Numbered from the stretch's first letter, positions 8,845-17,713 are shown. The stretch is DNA of 64,000 bases from a virus (IMGVR_UViG_3300022752_000015:148805-212804); one strand, 5' to 3'. A program made the numbers and translations. The notes: generated by a model from the sequence alone, not told the origin.

Positions 8845-10070
8845 ACATTAAACAAATAATTGGCTACATTGATTTTGTGGCAATTTTTCTAAAAAAAGAA
8901 ATACTTGAATCATTTAAAGAAGTCTGTAATGATTTAAGAAATTTTTCAAATACAGAAAAAGTATTATTCCTTGAAAAAGATCAAGTTTTGATTAAAACTT
9001 CATTTCAAGGAATTTTTAATTTAAAATATTCTAATCAGCTAAAATTAGCTATTCATAGGTTGATAGTAGAACACTGCATTTTATCAGAAAAAATATCTCC
9101 TGGAGGGTTTGACTTAACATTACATAAAATTGTAAGTTCTGATTTAAACAATCTAGATAAAGCTTCAAATAAAGCTACTTTGAATGATTTAAAAAATATA
9201 ATTGTTTCTCAAACTAAAGACGATGACTTTCTGAACAAAATGTTATTTGATGCCGTGCTTTTAGCTGGATTTGGCGGTAGAATATCTGTAGAAAAATCCA
9301 GTAATAATTTTGCTTCGATTGAAGTGATTGATGGTTTCACATTTAAAGTAAAAACTTTTGAAGAAAAACCTATCAAAATAGCAAATCCTAAAATCATTGT
9401 TATTGATGGATTTGTTGAATCTGTTTCTGAAATTAATTTATTGCTTGAAGGTGCAAGTGTAACAAAGCATCCTGTAGTCTTAATAACTAGAGGACTTCAT
9501 GAAGAAGTACTAAATACGATAAAAGTTAATAAAATTAGAGGAGTTATTGAAGTTTATCCTATCGTAGTAGAGTTTAATCTAGAAGGTATAAATAAGCTTA
9601 ACGACATCTCAATAGCTTGTTCTACATCTTTGTTTTCTAGCAATTTAGGCCAGCTAATTTCTAACATTTCTATAGATGATGCAAAAAAAATAGATGAAAT
9701 TTCTATTTATGTTAATTCAATTTGCATAAAGAATCAAGCATCAAAATCTGATGTTAATTCTCATATAAAATTCTTATTGTCTAAAAGAGAAGAATCAAAA
9801 AATGTAGAAGAAATTTACGAAGATAGAATAAGATCTTTATCTTCCAATAATGTACTCATTAGACTTCCAGATACTAACGATTTTGTTGTAAAAAGACAAT
9901 CAATTGACTATTGTCTTAGGTCGATAAAATCTATGATAGAATTTGGAGTATTAAATGATTCTAAACCTTATGGATCTTATGTCTCTTCTAATTTATATTC
10001 TAAATTGTTTTTTGAAAAATTAAGTTCATTAGGTGCAGTAATACATAACTCTGCCATTATGTCATACTAG
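8841..10070 (+). CDS. GroEL-like (apical domain) divergent chaperonin-related protein
   Basis: 409 residues, starting at a TTG that overlaps the previous TGA. From about residue 145 it follows the order of a GroEL apical domain: GGRISVEKS (GroEL has GVITVEEG), EVIDGFTFK (VVEGMQFD), PKIIVIDG (PFILLADK), VSEINLLLEG (IREMLPVLEA), HPVVLITRGLHEEVLNTIKV ([20 protein letters not shown]), NKIRGVIEVYPI (NTMRGIVKVAAV). It is shorter than GroEL (about 548 residues), and the equatorial ATP motif DGTTT is not apparent. It may be a substrate-binding chaperonin derivative that helps fold capsid or tail proteins. The match is by eye and remote. Confidence 0.55.
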   Translation: MNIKQIIGYIDFVAIFLKKEILESFKEVCNDLRNFSNTEKVLFLEKDQVLIKTSFQGIFNLKYSNQLKLAIHRLIVEHCILSEKISPGGFDLTLHKIVSSDLNNLDKASNKATLNDLKNIIVSQTKDDDFLNKMLFDAVLLAGFGGRISVEKSSNNFASIEVIDGFTFKVKTFEEKPIKIANPKIIVIDGFVESVSEINLLLEGASVTKHPVVLITRGLHEEVLNTIKVNKIRGVIEVYPIVVEFNLEGINKLNDISIACSTSLFSSNLGQLISNISIDDAKKIDEISIYVNSICIKNQASKSDVNSHIKFLLSKREESKNVEEIYEDRIRSLSSNNVLIRLPDTNDFVVKRQSIDYCLRSIKSMIEFGVLNDSKPYGSYVSSNLYSKLFFEKLSSLGAVIHNSAIMSY

Positions 10071-10872
10071 CAAGTATTGCAGCTAGATCATCTTTATCAG
10101 AAAGTTCAAACCCAAATTTTTCTTTGAATTTTTCATTAAACTTTCTTATATCTTGTTCGTTTGCTCCCTTAAAGATATCTTTAATCTTTACATCAGGTGT
10201 GGCAGGTGTTGGTGGACCACCAGGGGGTGTTGGTGGAGCTGGCGGTTCACTTTCTTGTACTTTTCCTGCAAAAGCGTTTAATGACTTAACTGGCATGTTT
10301 ACAAACTCATCAACTAGACGAGTTATATCAAAAGGAATTTCTAGCTTTTCAGGATTAAGAACTTTAATTTCAGAATTAAAAGAAGAAGTTAAAGCAGATT
10401 TGAACTTTTTATATTCATTAGGAAAAAGTTCTGTCATCTTTTTGCTAACTCTGTTACCGGTTTTACTGTCTTCTAATTCTTTTTTTAGAATATCTTCATA
10501 ATCTCTTATAGATGCTCCTGCCTCTGAAATATCTTTTATTACATTATGAAATCCCACAAAAATTCTTTGTAGTTTTTTTATGCCTTCTATTGCTGCCGCT
10601 TCATCCTTAGGTTTTAAAGAACCTGATTGAATTTTTTCTAGATACTCAAATTGTTTGTCTCGAGCTTTTTCTAAAAAACCTTTGATGGCAGTAGAACTTA
10701 TACCTTCGCTGGTTAAAGCATCCAGATATATTTTTGATTGTTTATTAACAGCTCCAGCGAATTTTATAAATTGTTTTTTTTCTTTTTCAGATATCTCTTT
10801 TAGAACCTTAGATTCTAATAAAGCGATTTTTAACGCTACGATATCTTCATTAACTTTGTTTACTTCACTCAT
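10057..10872 (-). CDS. Hypothetical protein with proline-rich linker
   Basis: 271 residues, helical and charged over the first 190. A Pro/Thr/Gly-rich linker (PPAPPTPPGGPPTPATP) at about 205-225 follows, then a small C-terminal domain ending KEKFGFELSDKDDLAAILAS. The layout looks like two folded parts joined by a flexible hinge. It converges with the GroEL-like gene and their 3' ends overlap by 14 bases. The start at 10872 is 21 bases from the plus-strand gene at 10894, so the two are divergent. Function unknown. Confidence 0.65.
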   Translation of the reverse strand: MSEVNKVNEDIVALKIALLESKVLKEISEKEKKQFIKFAGAVNKQSKIYLDALTSEGISSTAIKGFLEKARDKQFEYLEKIQSGSLKPKDEAAAIEGIKKLQRIFVGFHNVIKDISEAGASIRDYEDILKKELEDSKTGNRVSKKMTELFPNEYKKFKSALTSSFNSEIKVLNPEKLEIPFDITRLVDEFVNMPVKSLNAFAGKVQESEPPAPPTPPGGPPTPATPDVKIKDIFKGANEQDIRKFNEKFKEKFGFELSDKDDLAAILASMT

Positions 10873-10893
10873 GTAATAAATTATATCTTACTT

Positions 10894-11136
10894 ATGTTAA
10901 ACAAGAATAAAGTAAGCAAATTAACTTGGGATTTTTTTGAAGTTACAAAAGAAATCGCCAAGAGAAATTTAGTCACGGCTGTCAACACAAAGCAAATTGA
11001 CGTAAATGAAAGCTTACTACCTGCTATTTTAGGGCTTATTGATGCGTCAGTTAATGAAGGATTCAATAAAGGCCACAATAATTTCTTAAATGCTTTATCA
11101 AACATGACTGAAGAACAGCCAAAGAAAAAAAAATAG
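10894..11136 (+). CDS. Small helical hypothetical protein
   Basis: 80 residues with a basic C-terminus (EEQPKKKK). No motif is recognised. It starts shortly after the divergent gene at 10872 and is followed after six bases by the next gene, so it probably leads a small operon of unknown proteins that ends with the ClpP-like protease. Confidence 0.6.
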   Translation: MLNKNKVSKLTWDFFEVTKEIAKRNLVTAVNTKQIDVNESLLPAILGLIDASVNEGFNKGHNNFLNALSNMTEEQPKKKK

Positions 11137-11142
11137 TAGATC

Positions 11143-11658
11143 ATGAAGAAAAGAAAAGCCCAAATCCAGGATTCTGGAACAAGCTTAAAAGAATCTTTTG
11201 GACAAAAGCATCTAATAAAATGTAGATGCATTTTGCCGCAAATGAAAAACACTGCAAATCCTGCTCCTCATTGTTTTGTGGTTTTTTCTGAAGTATTTGA
11301 AGGTCAAATAAAACCTAAATTTTCTCAATGTAATAACTGCGGAGTGGTTCACAAGGTTGTTGACATATGCTCTTCGGAAATAATGAGTGGAAAAGATGCA
11401 ATGAGTTCTATTATGACTATAGACGACATTAGATCTTCCATGAACAAAAGCTTATCTTCGATATTAGATAGACACAATTGTGATTTACCTACTTGGGAGT
11501 TTGCTCAATACGTTGTTGAGAATAAAAGATGGGGAGAAATTGTCGTATTATCTACTGACGTAGAAAAAGAAGATAAAATTATAAAATACGTTAGAATTTT
11601 AGGCGATTCATTGTTCAAAGTAGATTCTCACATAAGAAAAGAAACATTAGGTGAGTAA
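11143..11658 (+). CDS. Putative zinc-ribbon protein
   Basis: 171 residues. Two cysteine/histidine clusters are visible: HLIKCRC near residue 24-30 and QCNNCGVVHKV near residue 65-75, the latter a CxxC turn as in zinc ribbons. Between them HCFVVFSEVFEG looks like a beta strand pair. The rest is helical. The combination suggests a small metal-stabilised domain that could bind nucleic acid or protein. The gene overlaps the next start slightly, so coupling is likely. Specific function unknown. Confidence 0.65.
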   Translation: MKKRKAQIQDSGTSLKESFGQKHLIKCRCILPQMKNTANPAPHCFVVFSEVFEGQIKPKFSQCNNCGVVHKVVDICSSEIMSGKDAMSSIMTIDDIRSSMNKSLSSILDRHNCDLPTWEFAQYVVENKRWGEIVVLSTDVEKEDKIIKYVRILGDSLFKVDSHIRKETLGE

Positions 11659-11659
11659 T

Positions 11660-11899
11660 ATGCAAACTTTTGGTAAGCTTTCTTCTGAAAAATTAGCAGA
11701 GGAAAATGAAGAATGTCGAAAGATCGTAAAAGAAATTTTGAATGTAGGTCTTACGCAAAGGCAACAAATGTTCCTTATTTATTTACTTTCTCTTGAATTA
11801 GAGAATATAGAATATGTAAAAGACCTGACAGAAGTGATTAAAGAAATTGCAGGAGACGATATTTTTGTCTCAAGGAGCGATGATGGGAAGATCAATTAA
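11660..11899 (+). CDS. Small hypothetical protein
   Basis: 79 residues from the ATG at 11660, chosen because AGGTG lies seven bases upstream; a GTG at 11651 is an alternative. It is acidic and helical (ECRKIVKEIL, FLIYLLSLELENIEYVKDL). It overlaps the start of the ClpP-like gene by 17 bases, which points to translational coupling and perhaps a partner role for the protease. No family recognised. Confidence 0.6.
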   Translation: MQTFGKLSSEKLAEENEECRKIVKEILNVGLTQRQQMFLIYLLSLELENIEYVKDLTEVIKEIAGDDIFVSRSDDGKIN

Positions 11900-12497
11900 C
11901 GTAAAAACTCCGTTTACAACAAAAAATAAAACCGGCGATCATGATGAAGCTGAATTAGCAGCTTTGCTCCCTCATCCAAAACATGGAGAAGATTCTAGAA
12001 TCGTAGTATTATACGGAGGGGTCAGCGAACAATCAATTTCCGCAGTAATCTATCAGCTCTTGTATTTAGCAAATCAAAACCACAAACCAATTCATCTAGT
12101 GGTTTCTACTTACGGAGGATCTGTAGATGAAATGTTTTCGCTTTATGATACCATCAGATTTTTGCCATGTCCTGTCCATACCATAGCGTTGGGCAAAGTA
12201 ATGTCAGCAGGCGTGCTACTATTAGCTTCTGGTGTGAAAGGTAAACGTTTAATCGGGTCATCAGCAAGACTTATGATGCATCCTATATCAGGTGGTTTTT
12301 ACGGTAACGTTTTTGAATCTATGAGTGAAACTAACGAATTCAAAAGGTTGCAAGAATTGATGGTTTCATCTCTTCAAAAAGAATCCAACATGACAAAGGA
12401 GCAAGTCGAAAAAATCATGAAATCTGGACATGATTTTTATGTGACTCCTGAAGAAGCAATCAAATTAGGCATCGTGGATAAAATTATTGGTGCATAA
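11883..12497 (+). CDS. clpP: ClpP-like serine protease
   Basis: 204 residues from the ATG at 11883, five bases after AAGGAG; the ATG at 11880 is also possible. The ClpP fold is plain: PIHLVVSTYGGSVDEMFSLY, then GKVMSAGVLLLASG with the nucleophilic Ser in MSAG, RLMMHPISGG with the catalytic His, and a C-terminal VTPEEAIKLGIVDKI as in bacterial ClpP. Length matches the family. No ClpX/ClpA homologue is seen nearby, so it may use host unfoldases or act alone in virion or host protein processing. The capsid protease is a separate gene at 42.7 kb. Confidence 0.9.
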   Translation: MGRSINVKTPFTTKNKTGDHDEAELAALLPHPKHGEDSRIVVLYGGVSEQSISAVIYQLLYLANQNHKPIHLVVSTYGGSVDEMFSLYDTIRFLPCPVHTIALGKVMSAGVLLLASGVKGKRLIGSSARLMMHPISGGFYGNVFESMSETNEFKRLQELMVSSLQKESNMTKEQVEKIMKSGHDFYVTPEEAIKLGIVDKIIGA

Positions 12498-12530
12498 ATT
12501 TTGTAATTGATCGATAGTTTGCTTTATGAT

Positions 12531-12557
12531 CGTCTGGGGAGAATAAATCCTCAGACG
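12531..12557 (+). promoter_or_regulatory. Hairpin just upstream of helicase start
   Basis: CGTCTGGGGA and TCCTCAGACG pair over ten positions (one G-T) around a GAATAAA loop. The 3' arm ends ten bases before the ATG of the helicase gene. No U tract follows, so it is a poor terminator. The helicase start has no clear ribosome site, so the hairpin may control its translation or stabilise the mRNA end. Inferred from sequence only. Confidence 0.4.
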
Positions 12558-12567
12558 ATTATCATTT

Positions 12568-14223
12568 ATGAAAAAAATCTCTATTGAAGATTGGAAAATG
12601 TATTTTCCATTCGATAAGATTCGCAAAGAGCAAGAAGTCGCAATTAACTTTGCTTTAAACTCTTTCTTAAACGAAAATAAGAAGTATGTAATCTTAGAGC
12701 TAGGCACTGGCGTGGGTAAATCCGCAACAGGAATTACAATTGCTAGATACATGGAAAATCATGCTCCGATTTCAATTGGAGAGAATGGTGATCGTTTGGT
12801 TGGTTCTTACGTGGTTACAACGCAAAAAATTCTTCAAGAGCAGTATCTAAGAGACTTTGGCCCAAGTTGTGGGAAGAACCTTGTCAAATCTATAAAATCT
12901 TCCAGCAACTATATGTGTTCTTTTTATTCAGATCAAACGTGCGCTGAATCTAAAAGAATCTTGATGAATTTAGGAAAACAGTTAAATGGAACTGATTTTC
13001 AAAAAAACTGTAAAACTAATTGCAAGTATTCTATAGAAAAGCAAGAATTTATAGATTCTTCTATCGCTGTTACTAATTTTCCTTATCTTCTTGCAGAATC
13101 TACTTATGCAGGGAAATTAGAACCTAGAGCTATGCTTATCGTAGACGAAGCTCACAATGCTGAAACTGAGCTCGGAAAATTCATTGAGATTACTTTTTCA
13201 GAAAAATTTGCTAGAGACATTCTAAAGTGTAAGTCTCCAAAATCAGAATCTCAATCTGCTATTTTTGAATGGATTAATTCAACTTACAAAAAAGCTTTGT
13301 TGAAACATATTAAAGAAGTAGAAAAGGCTCTAGAAAAACTTAGTAATGATATTGAAGGATATGGCAATTTTTCAAAGCAATATGAGATTTTAGATAAACA
13401 TGTGTGTAAAATCAATCGATTTACAGAAGTCTATAAACCTGAAAATTGGATCATGAACGTAGCTTTACCTTCATACGATAACAAGAAGGCAGGTAAAAAA
13501 TTCGAATTTAAACCAATTGATGTTTCACCTTATGCATATTCAAGTTTTTTTAGATTAGGAAATAGAGTGTTGCTAATGTCTGCAACAATTGTCAACAAAG
13601 AGATTTTTTCTCGATCTATAGGCATCGAAGAGAAAGATGTTTCTTATCTTTCTATACCTTCTCCATTTCCTGTAGAAAACAGACCTGTTCATTTTTTGCC
13701 TGTAGGATCTATGTCAAAATCGACGATTGATTCTACGCTACCAAAAATGGTAGAAGTTGTAAAATTGTTGCTAGAAAAGCATCCTCAAGAAAAAGGAATC
13801 ATTCATTGTACTAATTTCAAAGTAGCAAAATACATCAAAGAGAATGTAGATTCTAATAGGTTAGTGCTTCATGATTCAAGCAATAGAGAAGAAATGCTAA
13901 AGTTTCATGTCAATAGCAAAGATCCAACTGTATTAGTCAGCCCTTCTATGATGGAAGGAGTAGACTTACATGATGATTTAAGTCGTTTTCAAATTATATG
14001 CAAGATTCCTTTCCCTTATCTAGGAGACTTGGTCGTAAAAAAGAGAATGGAAAAAAACAAGTTTTGGTATCCTTATATGACAGCCAAATCAATAATCCAA
14101 TCTTTAGGTAGATCAATTAGGAATGAAAGTGACCATGCAATCTCTTACATATTAGATTCTGATTGGGAAAAGTTTTTTCGAATGAACAGAACGTTATTTG
14201 ACGAGACATTTAAAATTTTTTAA
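12568..14223 (+). CDS. DinG/XPD-like DNA helicase (superfamily 2, probable Fe-S)
   Basis: 551 residues. The Walker A motif GTGVGKS lies at 46-52, the DEAH box (VDEAHNAE) at about 192-199, and the C-terminal helicase motifs include IIHCTNFKVA, VLVSPSMMEGVDL and SIIQSLGRSIRNE (arginine-finger motif VI). Four cysteines at about 117, 125, 148 and 152 lie between Walker A and the DEAH box, the position of the 4Fe-4S cluster in XPD/DinG helicases. It would unwind DNA 5' to 3' in repair or recombination. It is shorter than E. coli DinG (about 716 residues). A hairpin precedes the start. Confidence 0.85.
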   Translation: MKKISIEDWKMYFPFDKIRKEQEVAINFALNSFLNENKKYVILELGTGVGKSATGITIARYMENHAPISIGENGDRLVGSYVVTTQKILQEQYLRDFGPSCGKNLVKSIKSSSNYMCSFYSDQTCAESKRILMNLGKQLNGTDFQKNCKTNCKYSIEKQEFIDSSIAVTNFPYLLAESTYAGKLEPRAMLIVDEAHNAETELGKFIEITFSEKFARDILKCKSPKSESQSAIFEWINSTYKKALLKHIKEVEKALEKLSNDIEGYGNFSKQYEILDKHVCKINRFTEVYKPENWIMNVALPSYDNKKAGKKFEFKPIDVSPYAYSSFFRLGNRVLLMSATIVNKEIFSRSIGIEEKDVSYLSIPSPFPVENRPVHFLPVGSMSKSTIDSTLPKMVEVVKLLLEKHPQEKGIIHCTNFKVAKYIKENVDSNRLVLHDSSNREEMLKFHVNSKDPTVLVSPSMMEGVDLHDDLSRFQIICKIPFPYLGDLVVKKRMEKNKFWYPYMTAKSIIQSLGRSIRNESDHAISYILDSDWEKFFRMNRTLFDETFKIF

Positions 14224-14276
14224 GATATTTACCTGCAAACGTGATTCCGTATATTAATTCTGGAGGTAACAATCAA

Positions 14277-14480
14277 ATGTCCGATAATGAAGTTTTAGCA
14301 AAATGGAATGAAGTTAAATCTTTAGTTGAATCTCTTGAACATGACGTTGCAAAGTCAGCTAGAGGCGTCGCGGCGGCAGGCGTCAGAGTTAGAAAAGGAT
14401 TAAGAGAATTAAAGACAAAAGCATCCGACATGGTGAAAACAACGATTGCTTTTGAAAAAAGTTCAAAAGATTCAAAGTGA
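14277..14480 (+). CDS. Histone Hc1-like small basic protein
   Basis: 67 residues from the ATG at 14277, ten bases after GGAGG. The core SARGVAAAGVRVRKGLRELK resembles the first helices of chlamydial-type histone H1 homologues (KAARGNKAAAQRVR-like pattern), rich in Ala, Lys and Arg. It lacks the long Lys/Ala tail of true Hc1. It could bind DNA non-specifically or just be helical. A terminator follows immediately. The family call is tentative. Confidence 0.5.
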   Translation: MSDNEVLAKWNEVKSLVESLEHDVAKSARGVAAAGVRVRKGLRELKTKASDMVKTTIAFEKSSKDSK

Positions 14481-14489
14481 ATAATTATT

Positions 14490-14516
14490 AAACGGGTGCT
14501 GAAGCACCCGTTTGAA
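14490..14516 (+). terminator. Hairpin terminator after histone-like gene
   Basis: AAACGGGTGC and GCACCCGTTT form a perfect ten-base stem closed by a TGAA loop, ten bases after the stop codon. The tail TTTGAATTAATATT is A/T-rich but the T run is short, so termination may be partial. Confidence 0.7.
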
Positions 14517-14551
14517 TTAATATTCAAATTTTAATTGAATAAGAGGAAAAA

Positions 14552-14965
14552 ATGCCAGCACCTAGAGCAGTCCTAGCAGATATCTTAAACTTGGGATTAG
14601 ATCCAAAAAAATCCCATAGATCTTTGTCTAAAGATGGAAAGCTTAAGAATGCTTCTTTAGAAAAGAAGAAAGATCTTAAACCAGGTTTTGTTTTTGTACC
14701 GACGCAAGAAGAATCCGCCAAGGTGGAAACTCTAAAGCAAGAAAAGCATACCGAAATTATGGACGTTAGTCCTAACGTTGAAAACGAAAAAGTTACCATT
14801 ACTACTGATGCTTCCTTAAAAGAAAAAGAAGCTGACACTACATCCACAATTATTAAAGAAAAAGTGGAAGTTAATTTTTCAACTGATAAAAGTGTTGATG
14901 AACAGTCAGAAAAGCAAAAGAAAAAGCAATTATTTCAAAAGAAATCATTATCAAACAACAGCTGA
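14552..14965 (+). CDS. Lys/Glu-rich hypothetical protein
   Basis: 137 residues. The N-terminus PAPRAVLADILNLGLDPKKS is the only part that looks folded; the remainder is low-complexity and rich in Lys, Glu, Thr and Ser, probably disordered. AAGAGGA is a plausible ribosome site. It converges with the minus-strand region 4-like gene and overlaps its 3' end by 31 bases. Function unknown. Confidence 0.55.
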   Translation: MPAPRAVLADILNLGLDPKKSHRSLSKDGKLKNASLEKKKDLKPGFVFVPTQEESAKVETLKQEKHTEIMDVSPNVENEKVTITTDASLKEKEADTTSTIIKEKVEVNFSTDKSVDEQSEKQKKKQLFQKKSLSNNS

Positions 14966-15213
14966 AACTTTAACTTTTGAATGATGTTTTTTTCTATTTG
15001 ACAAATTCTCATTCTTGTCAATCCATATATTTTTCCTATATTTTGTAGGGTATATGGTCCTTTTTGAGCTGCAATGATTACACAGTTTTGATTATTTTTA
15101 TCATTCATGTAATTTTTGCAGCTGTCTTTATTGCAGTTGACGTTGTATTTAGCATGCGTCTCAAAGCAAGTAGCTGATTGTTTTAGTATTGGTAAACTTT
15201 TGCCTTTTGTCAT
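14935..15213 (-). CDS. Sigma region 4.2-like helix-turn-helix protein
   Basis: 92 residues. The C-terminal half reads GPYTLQNIGKIYGLTRMRIC then QIEKNIIQKLK, which follows the region 4.2 helix-turn-helix of sigma-70 factors (TLEEVGxxFxVTRERIRQIE). The N-terminal half carries several Cys (CFETHAKYNVNCNKDSCKNY), possibly a metal site. No sigma region 2 is present. The phage sigma factor at 54459-55292 lacks exactly this region, so the two may act as a pair that recognises -10 and -35 elements separately, analogous in logic to T4 gp55 and gp33. It is alone on the minus strand among plus-strand genes. Confidence 0.65.
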   Translation of the reverse strand: MTKGKSLPILKQSATCFETHAKYNVNCNKDSCKNYMNDKNNQNCVIIAAQKGPYTLQNIGKIYGLTRMRICQIEKNIIQKLKFQLLFDNDFF

Positions 15214-15249
15214 TAGAATTTGTTTATACTTTAGGCAAAAAAAGGTACA

Positions 15250-16668
15250 TTGTTCAAAGAAGATATTGAAATCAACATGAAAAAAACATACGTCCTTGAC
15301 ACGAACGTTCTTTTAAGCGATCCTAATGCTATATTTTCATTTCAAGATAATGATGTCATTATTCCAATGGTGGTTTTAGAGGAATTAGACCACCATAAAA
15401 GCAGAATGGATGAAGTAGGACACAACGCCAGAAGCGTGAGCAGAACGTTGGATGGTATGAGATCATCTAATGATAGTTTGATAGACGGAGTTGCATTGCC
15501 TGAAGGCGGAATTTTACGAGTAGTATCAGTTGATTCTACAGTTGTAAAAGAAAAACTACCAGTAGAACTAGATCCAACGAAGGCAGACAACGTAATCATA
15601 AGCTTAATGTTAGGATTACCAAGAGATTACATACTGGTTTCTAAAGATATTAACGTAAGAATTAAGTGTGATGCTTTAGGAATAGTATCTGAAGATTATT
15701 TGAAATTAAGAATTACTAATGATCCAAAAACTTTTTACAAAGGAGTAGAAGTTGTAGAGCTATCTGAAGATGAAATAGACAATTTTTATCATCAGGAAAA
15801 ATTAGTAATCGATGTTCCTCAAGTCAGATATCCAAACCAAGTCGTCATAATCAAGCACGTAGAGAACGAAAAGACAGTAAAATCAGCAATAACGAAGTTA
15901 AAAGTTGTTGACGGAGTTAAAACACTTGTTCCAATCGAGAAGTTTGAAAGTGTTTTTGGGTTAAAACCTAGAAACAAAGAACAAGCATTTTCTTTAGATT
16001 TGCTTTTTGATCCTGACGTTAAACTTTTAACCTTGGTCGGGTTAAGTGGAAGTGGAAAAACCCTATTAGCGTTAGCCGCAGCATTAGAACAGCTAAAAGG
16101 AATAGGAAGTCCAGAAGTAGCCAGATATTCAAAGTTGATAGTAACTAAGCCAGTTCAACCCGTAGGAAAAGATATCGGATTTTTGCCTGGAACTTTACAG
16201 GAAAAAATGGAACCCTGGATATCTCCTATCAAAGACAATTTAAATTTCTTAATGGGAAGTAAGAGAGGCAACGCAGCAAAAGTCAGAGGCGGAACAAAAG
16301 CAGATAGCGGGTGGAACAAGACCGATAGCAACGCGTATTTGTCTTTAATGCAAGAAAAAGGGTTAATTGAGATTGAAGCGATCACCTTCATCAGAGGAAG
16401 ATCTATACCTAATTCTTTTATAGTCATTGATGAAGCGCAAAATCTTACTATGCATGAATTAAAGACGATTATAACCAGAGTAGGAGACGGAACAAAAATA
16501 GTTCTTACTGGAGATATTGAGCAGATCGACAATGTGCATGTTGATGCATACACATGCGGTTTAACATACGCAATTGAAAAATTTAAAGAGTATGATATAG
16601 CTGGACACGTTACTATGCTAAAAGGAGAAAGAAGCGAACTTGCTACATTGGCTTCTCAAATATTGTAA
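15250..16668 (+). CDS. PIN domain-PhoH family ATPase
   Basis: 472 residues from a TTG with AAAGG about five bases upstream; the in-frame ATG at 15277, where the conserved KKTYVLDTNVLL begins, is an equally good start. Residues about 10-150 are a PIN nuclease domain (YVLDTNVLL, VVLEELDHHK, with acidic metal ligands). The C-terminal half is the PhoH ATPase: Walker A GLSGSGKT at about 264-271 and FIVIDEAQNLT near 391-401. PIN-PhoH proteins are linked to RNA cleavage and unwinding and are common in T4-like and marine phages. Two activities in one chain are predicted. Confidence 0.85.
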   Translation: MFKEDIEINMKKTYVLDTNVLLSDPNAIFSFQDNDVIIPMVVLEELDHHKSRMDEVGHNARSVSRTLDGMRSSNDSLIDGVALPEGGILRVVSVDSTVVKEKLPVELDPTKADNVIISLMLGLPRDYILVSKDINVRIKCDALGIVSEDYLKLRITNDPKTFYKGVEVVELSEDEIDNFYHQEKLVIDVPQVRYPNQVVIIKHVENEKTVKSAITKLKVVDGVKTLVPIEKFESVFGLKPRNKEQAFSLDLLFDPDVKLLTLVGLSGSGKTLLALAAALEQLKGIGSPEVARYSKLIVTKPVQPVGKDIGFLPGTLQEKMEPWISPIKDNLNFLMGSKRGNAAKVRGGTKADSGWNKTDSNAYLSLMQEKGLIEIEAITFIRGRSIPNSFIVIDEAQNLTMHELKTIITRVGDGTKIVLTGDIEQIDNVHVDAYTCGLTYAIEKFKEYDIAGHVTMLKGERSELATLASQIL

Positions 16669-16711
16669 ATTGTTTGGTTGCATATAATGACATCAAACAT
16701 AATTTATTGCT

Positions 16712-17695
16712 ATGAGTGGTATATTAGACAGCCGAAAACGTATCATGGATACCATCGTTACGTTGGAAGGCAGGAAGCAAATTGCTGATGGAAAATTAAA
16801 GATAGAATACATCAGCTTTACTGATAGTTCCACTTTTTATAGTGCGGATGTCGTTAGCGGATCTGCTGATGTAACCAAAAGATTGTATTTTGAGCAATGT
16901 CATTTACCTCAAGATCAAATCACTTTTGAAGCAGATGATTCAGGAAAATTAAAACCGTTCAAAAACGCTAACGAAATTGACGTATTGAATGGAAAATTAT
17001 CCAAAAAAGTCATTAATCAAGTCTTTGAAGGTTCTTCTAGAGAAGAGACTGTTTATTTGACAGGCTCTCAGTTTGCTTCAACAGCAGAGAGCTTGTTGAA
17101 CTCTTCAATAGATAACTACAAAAAGCTTTATGTCTTAGGAACTAGAGATTATTTGTTTGAAGATGATGGATTTGGTATTGGAAATAACGAGATAGAATTT
17201 AAGATATTGAAAGACAATCCAATTTCTAGCCCGCAATTTTATGAAAAAAACTTGAATGACATACCAAGTTTATTCAACGATAAGCTACTAAGTAATGTAT
17301 TAAATTTCAAATTTTTGCCGCCAATAAACAAGGTGCAAAACGATTTGGTGGACAAATCTTCAAAAGAAATAATCGAATCTAACAAGATCGGCGATTATCA
17401 ACCTTTAAATCAAGCTGAAAAGTATAATTTTGTTCAACTAGAAGACGATTTAGCAAACTTTGAAAAATTAGGATACAAAAAAACTATAGTTTTTGATCCG
17501 ACGTCTTTAAATAACAAATTAGTTTCTCAATTCTTTGAAGTGAACGAAGAAGAAATGAAAAAACTAGACGTGATAGATTACGGATCTTATCGTTACAAAA
17601 ATAAGATGAAACAAGCATTTTTCGTAGGAAAAGTGTTGTTGGATGATAATGGTACTAACACGTTCGTTAGACTTTTTACAGTGGTTTTTGAATAG
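16712..17695 (+). CDS. Phage virion protein (tail or baseplate), shared N-terminal module
   Basis: 327 residues. The first 60 positions (ILDSRKRIMDTIVTLEGRKQ followed by a GKLKIEYISFTDSS strand) share a pattern with the gene at 26138: hydrophobic-D-x3-T-x2-GR, then G-x-hydrophobic repeats and an acidic turn before Tyr. This suggests a common assembly or docking domain. The rest is mixed with no known motif. It opens a run of seven co-directional large proteins of structural character. A virion role is inferred from context. Confidence 0.55.
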   Translation: MSGILDSRKRIMDTIVTLEGRKQIADGKLKIEYISFTDSSTFYSADVVSGSADVTKRLYFEQCHLPQDQITFEADDSGKLKPFKNANEIDVLNGKLSKKVINQVFEGSSREETVYLTGSQFASTAESLLNSSIDNYKKLYVLGTRDYLFEDDGFGIGNNEIEFKILKDNPISSPQFYEKNLNDIPSLFNDKLLSNVLNFKFLPPINKVQNDLVDKSSKEIIESNKIGDYQPLNQAEKYNFVQLEDDLANFEKLGYKKTIVFDPTSLNNKLVSQFFEVNEEEMKKLDVIDYGSYRYKNKMKQAFFVGKVLLDDNGTNTFVRLFTVVFE

Positions 17696-17713
17696 CAAAG
17701 GTAAATAACTGTT

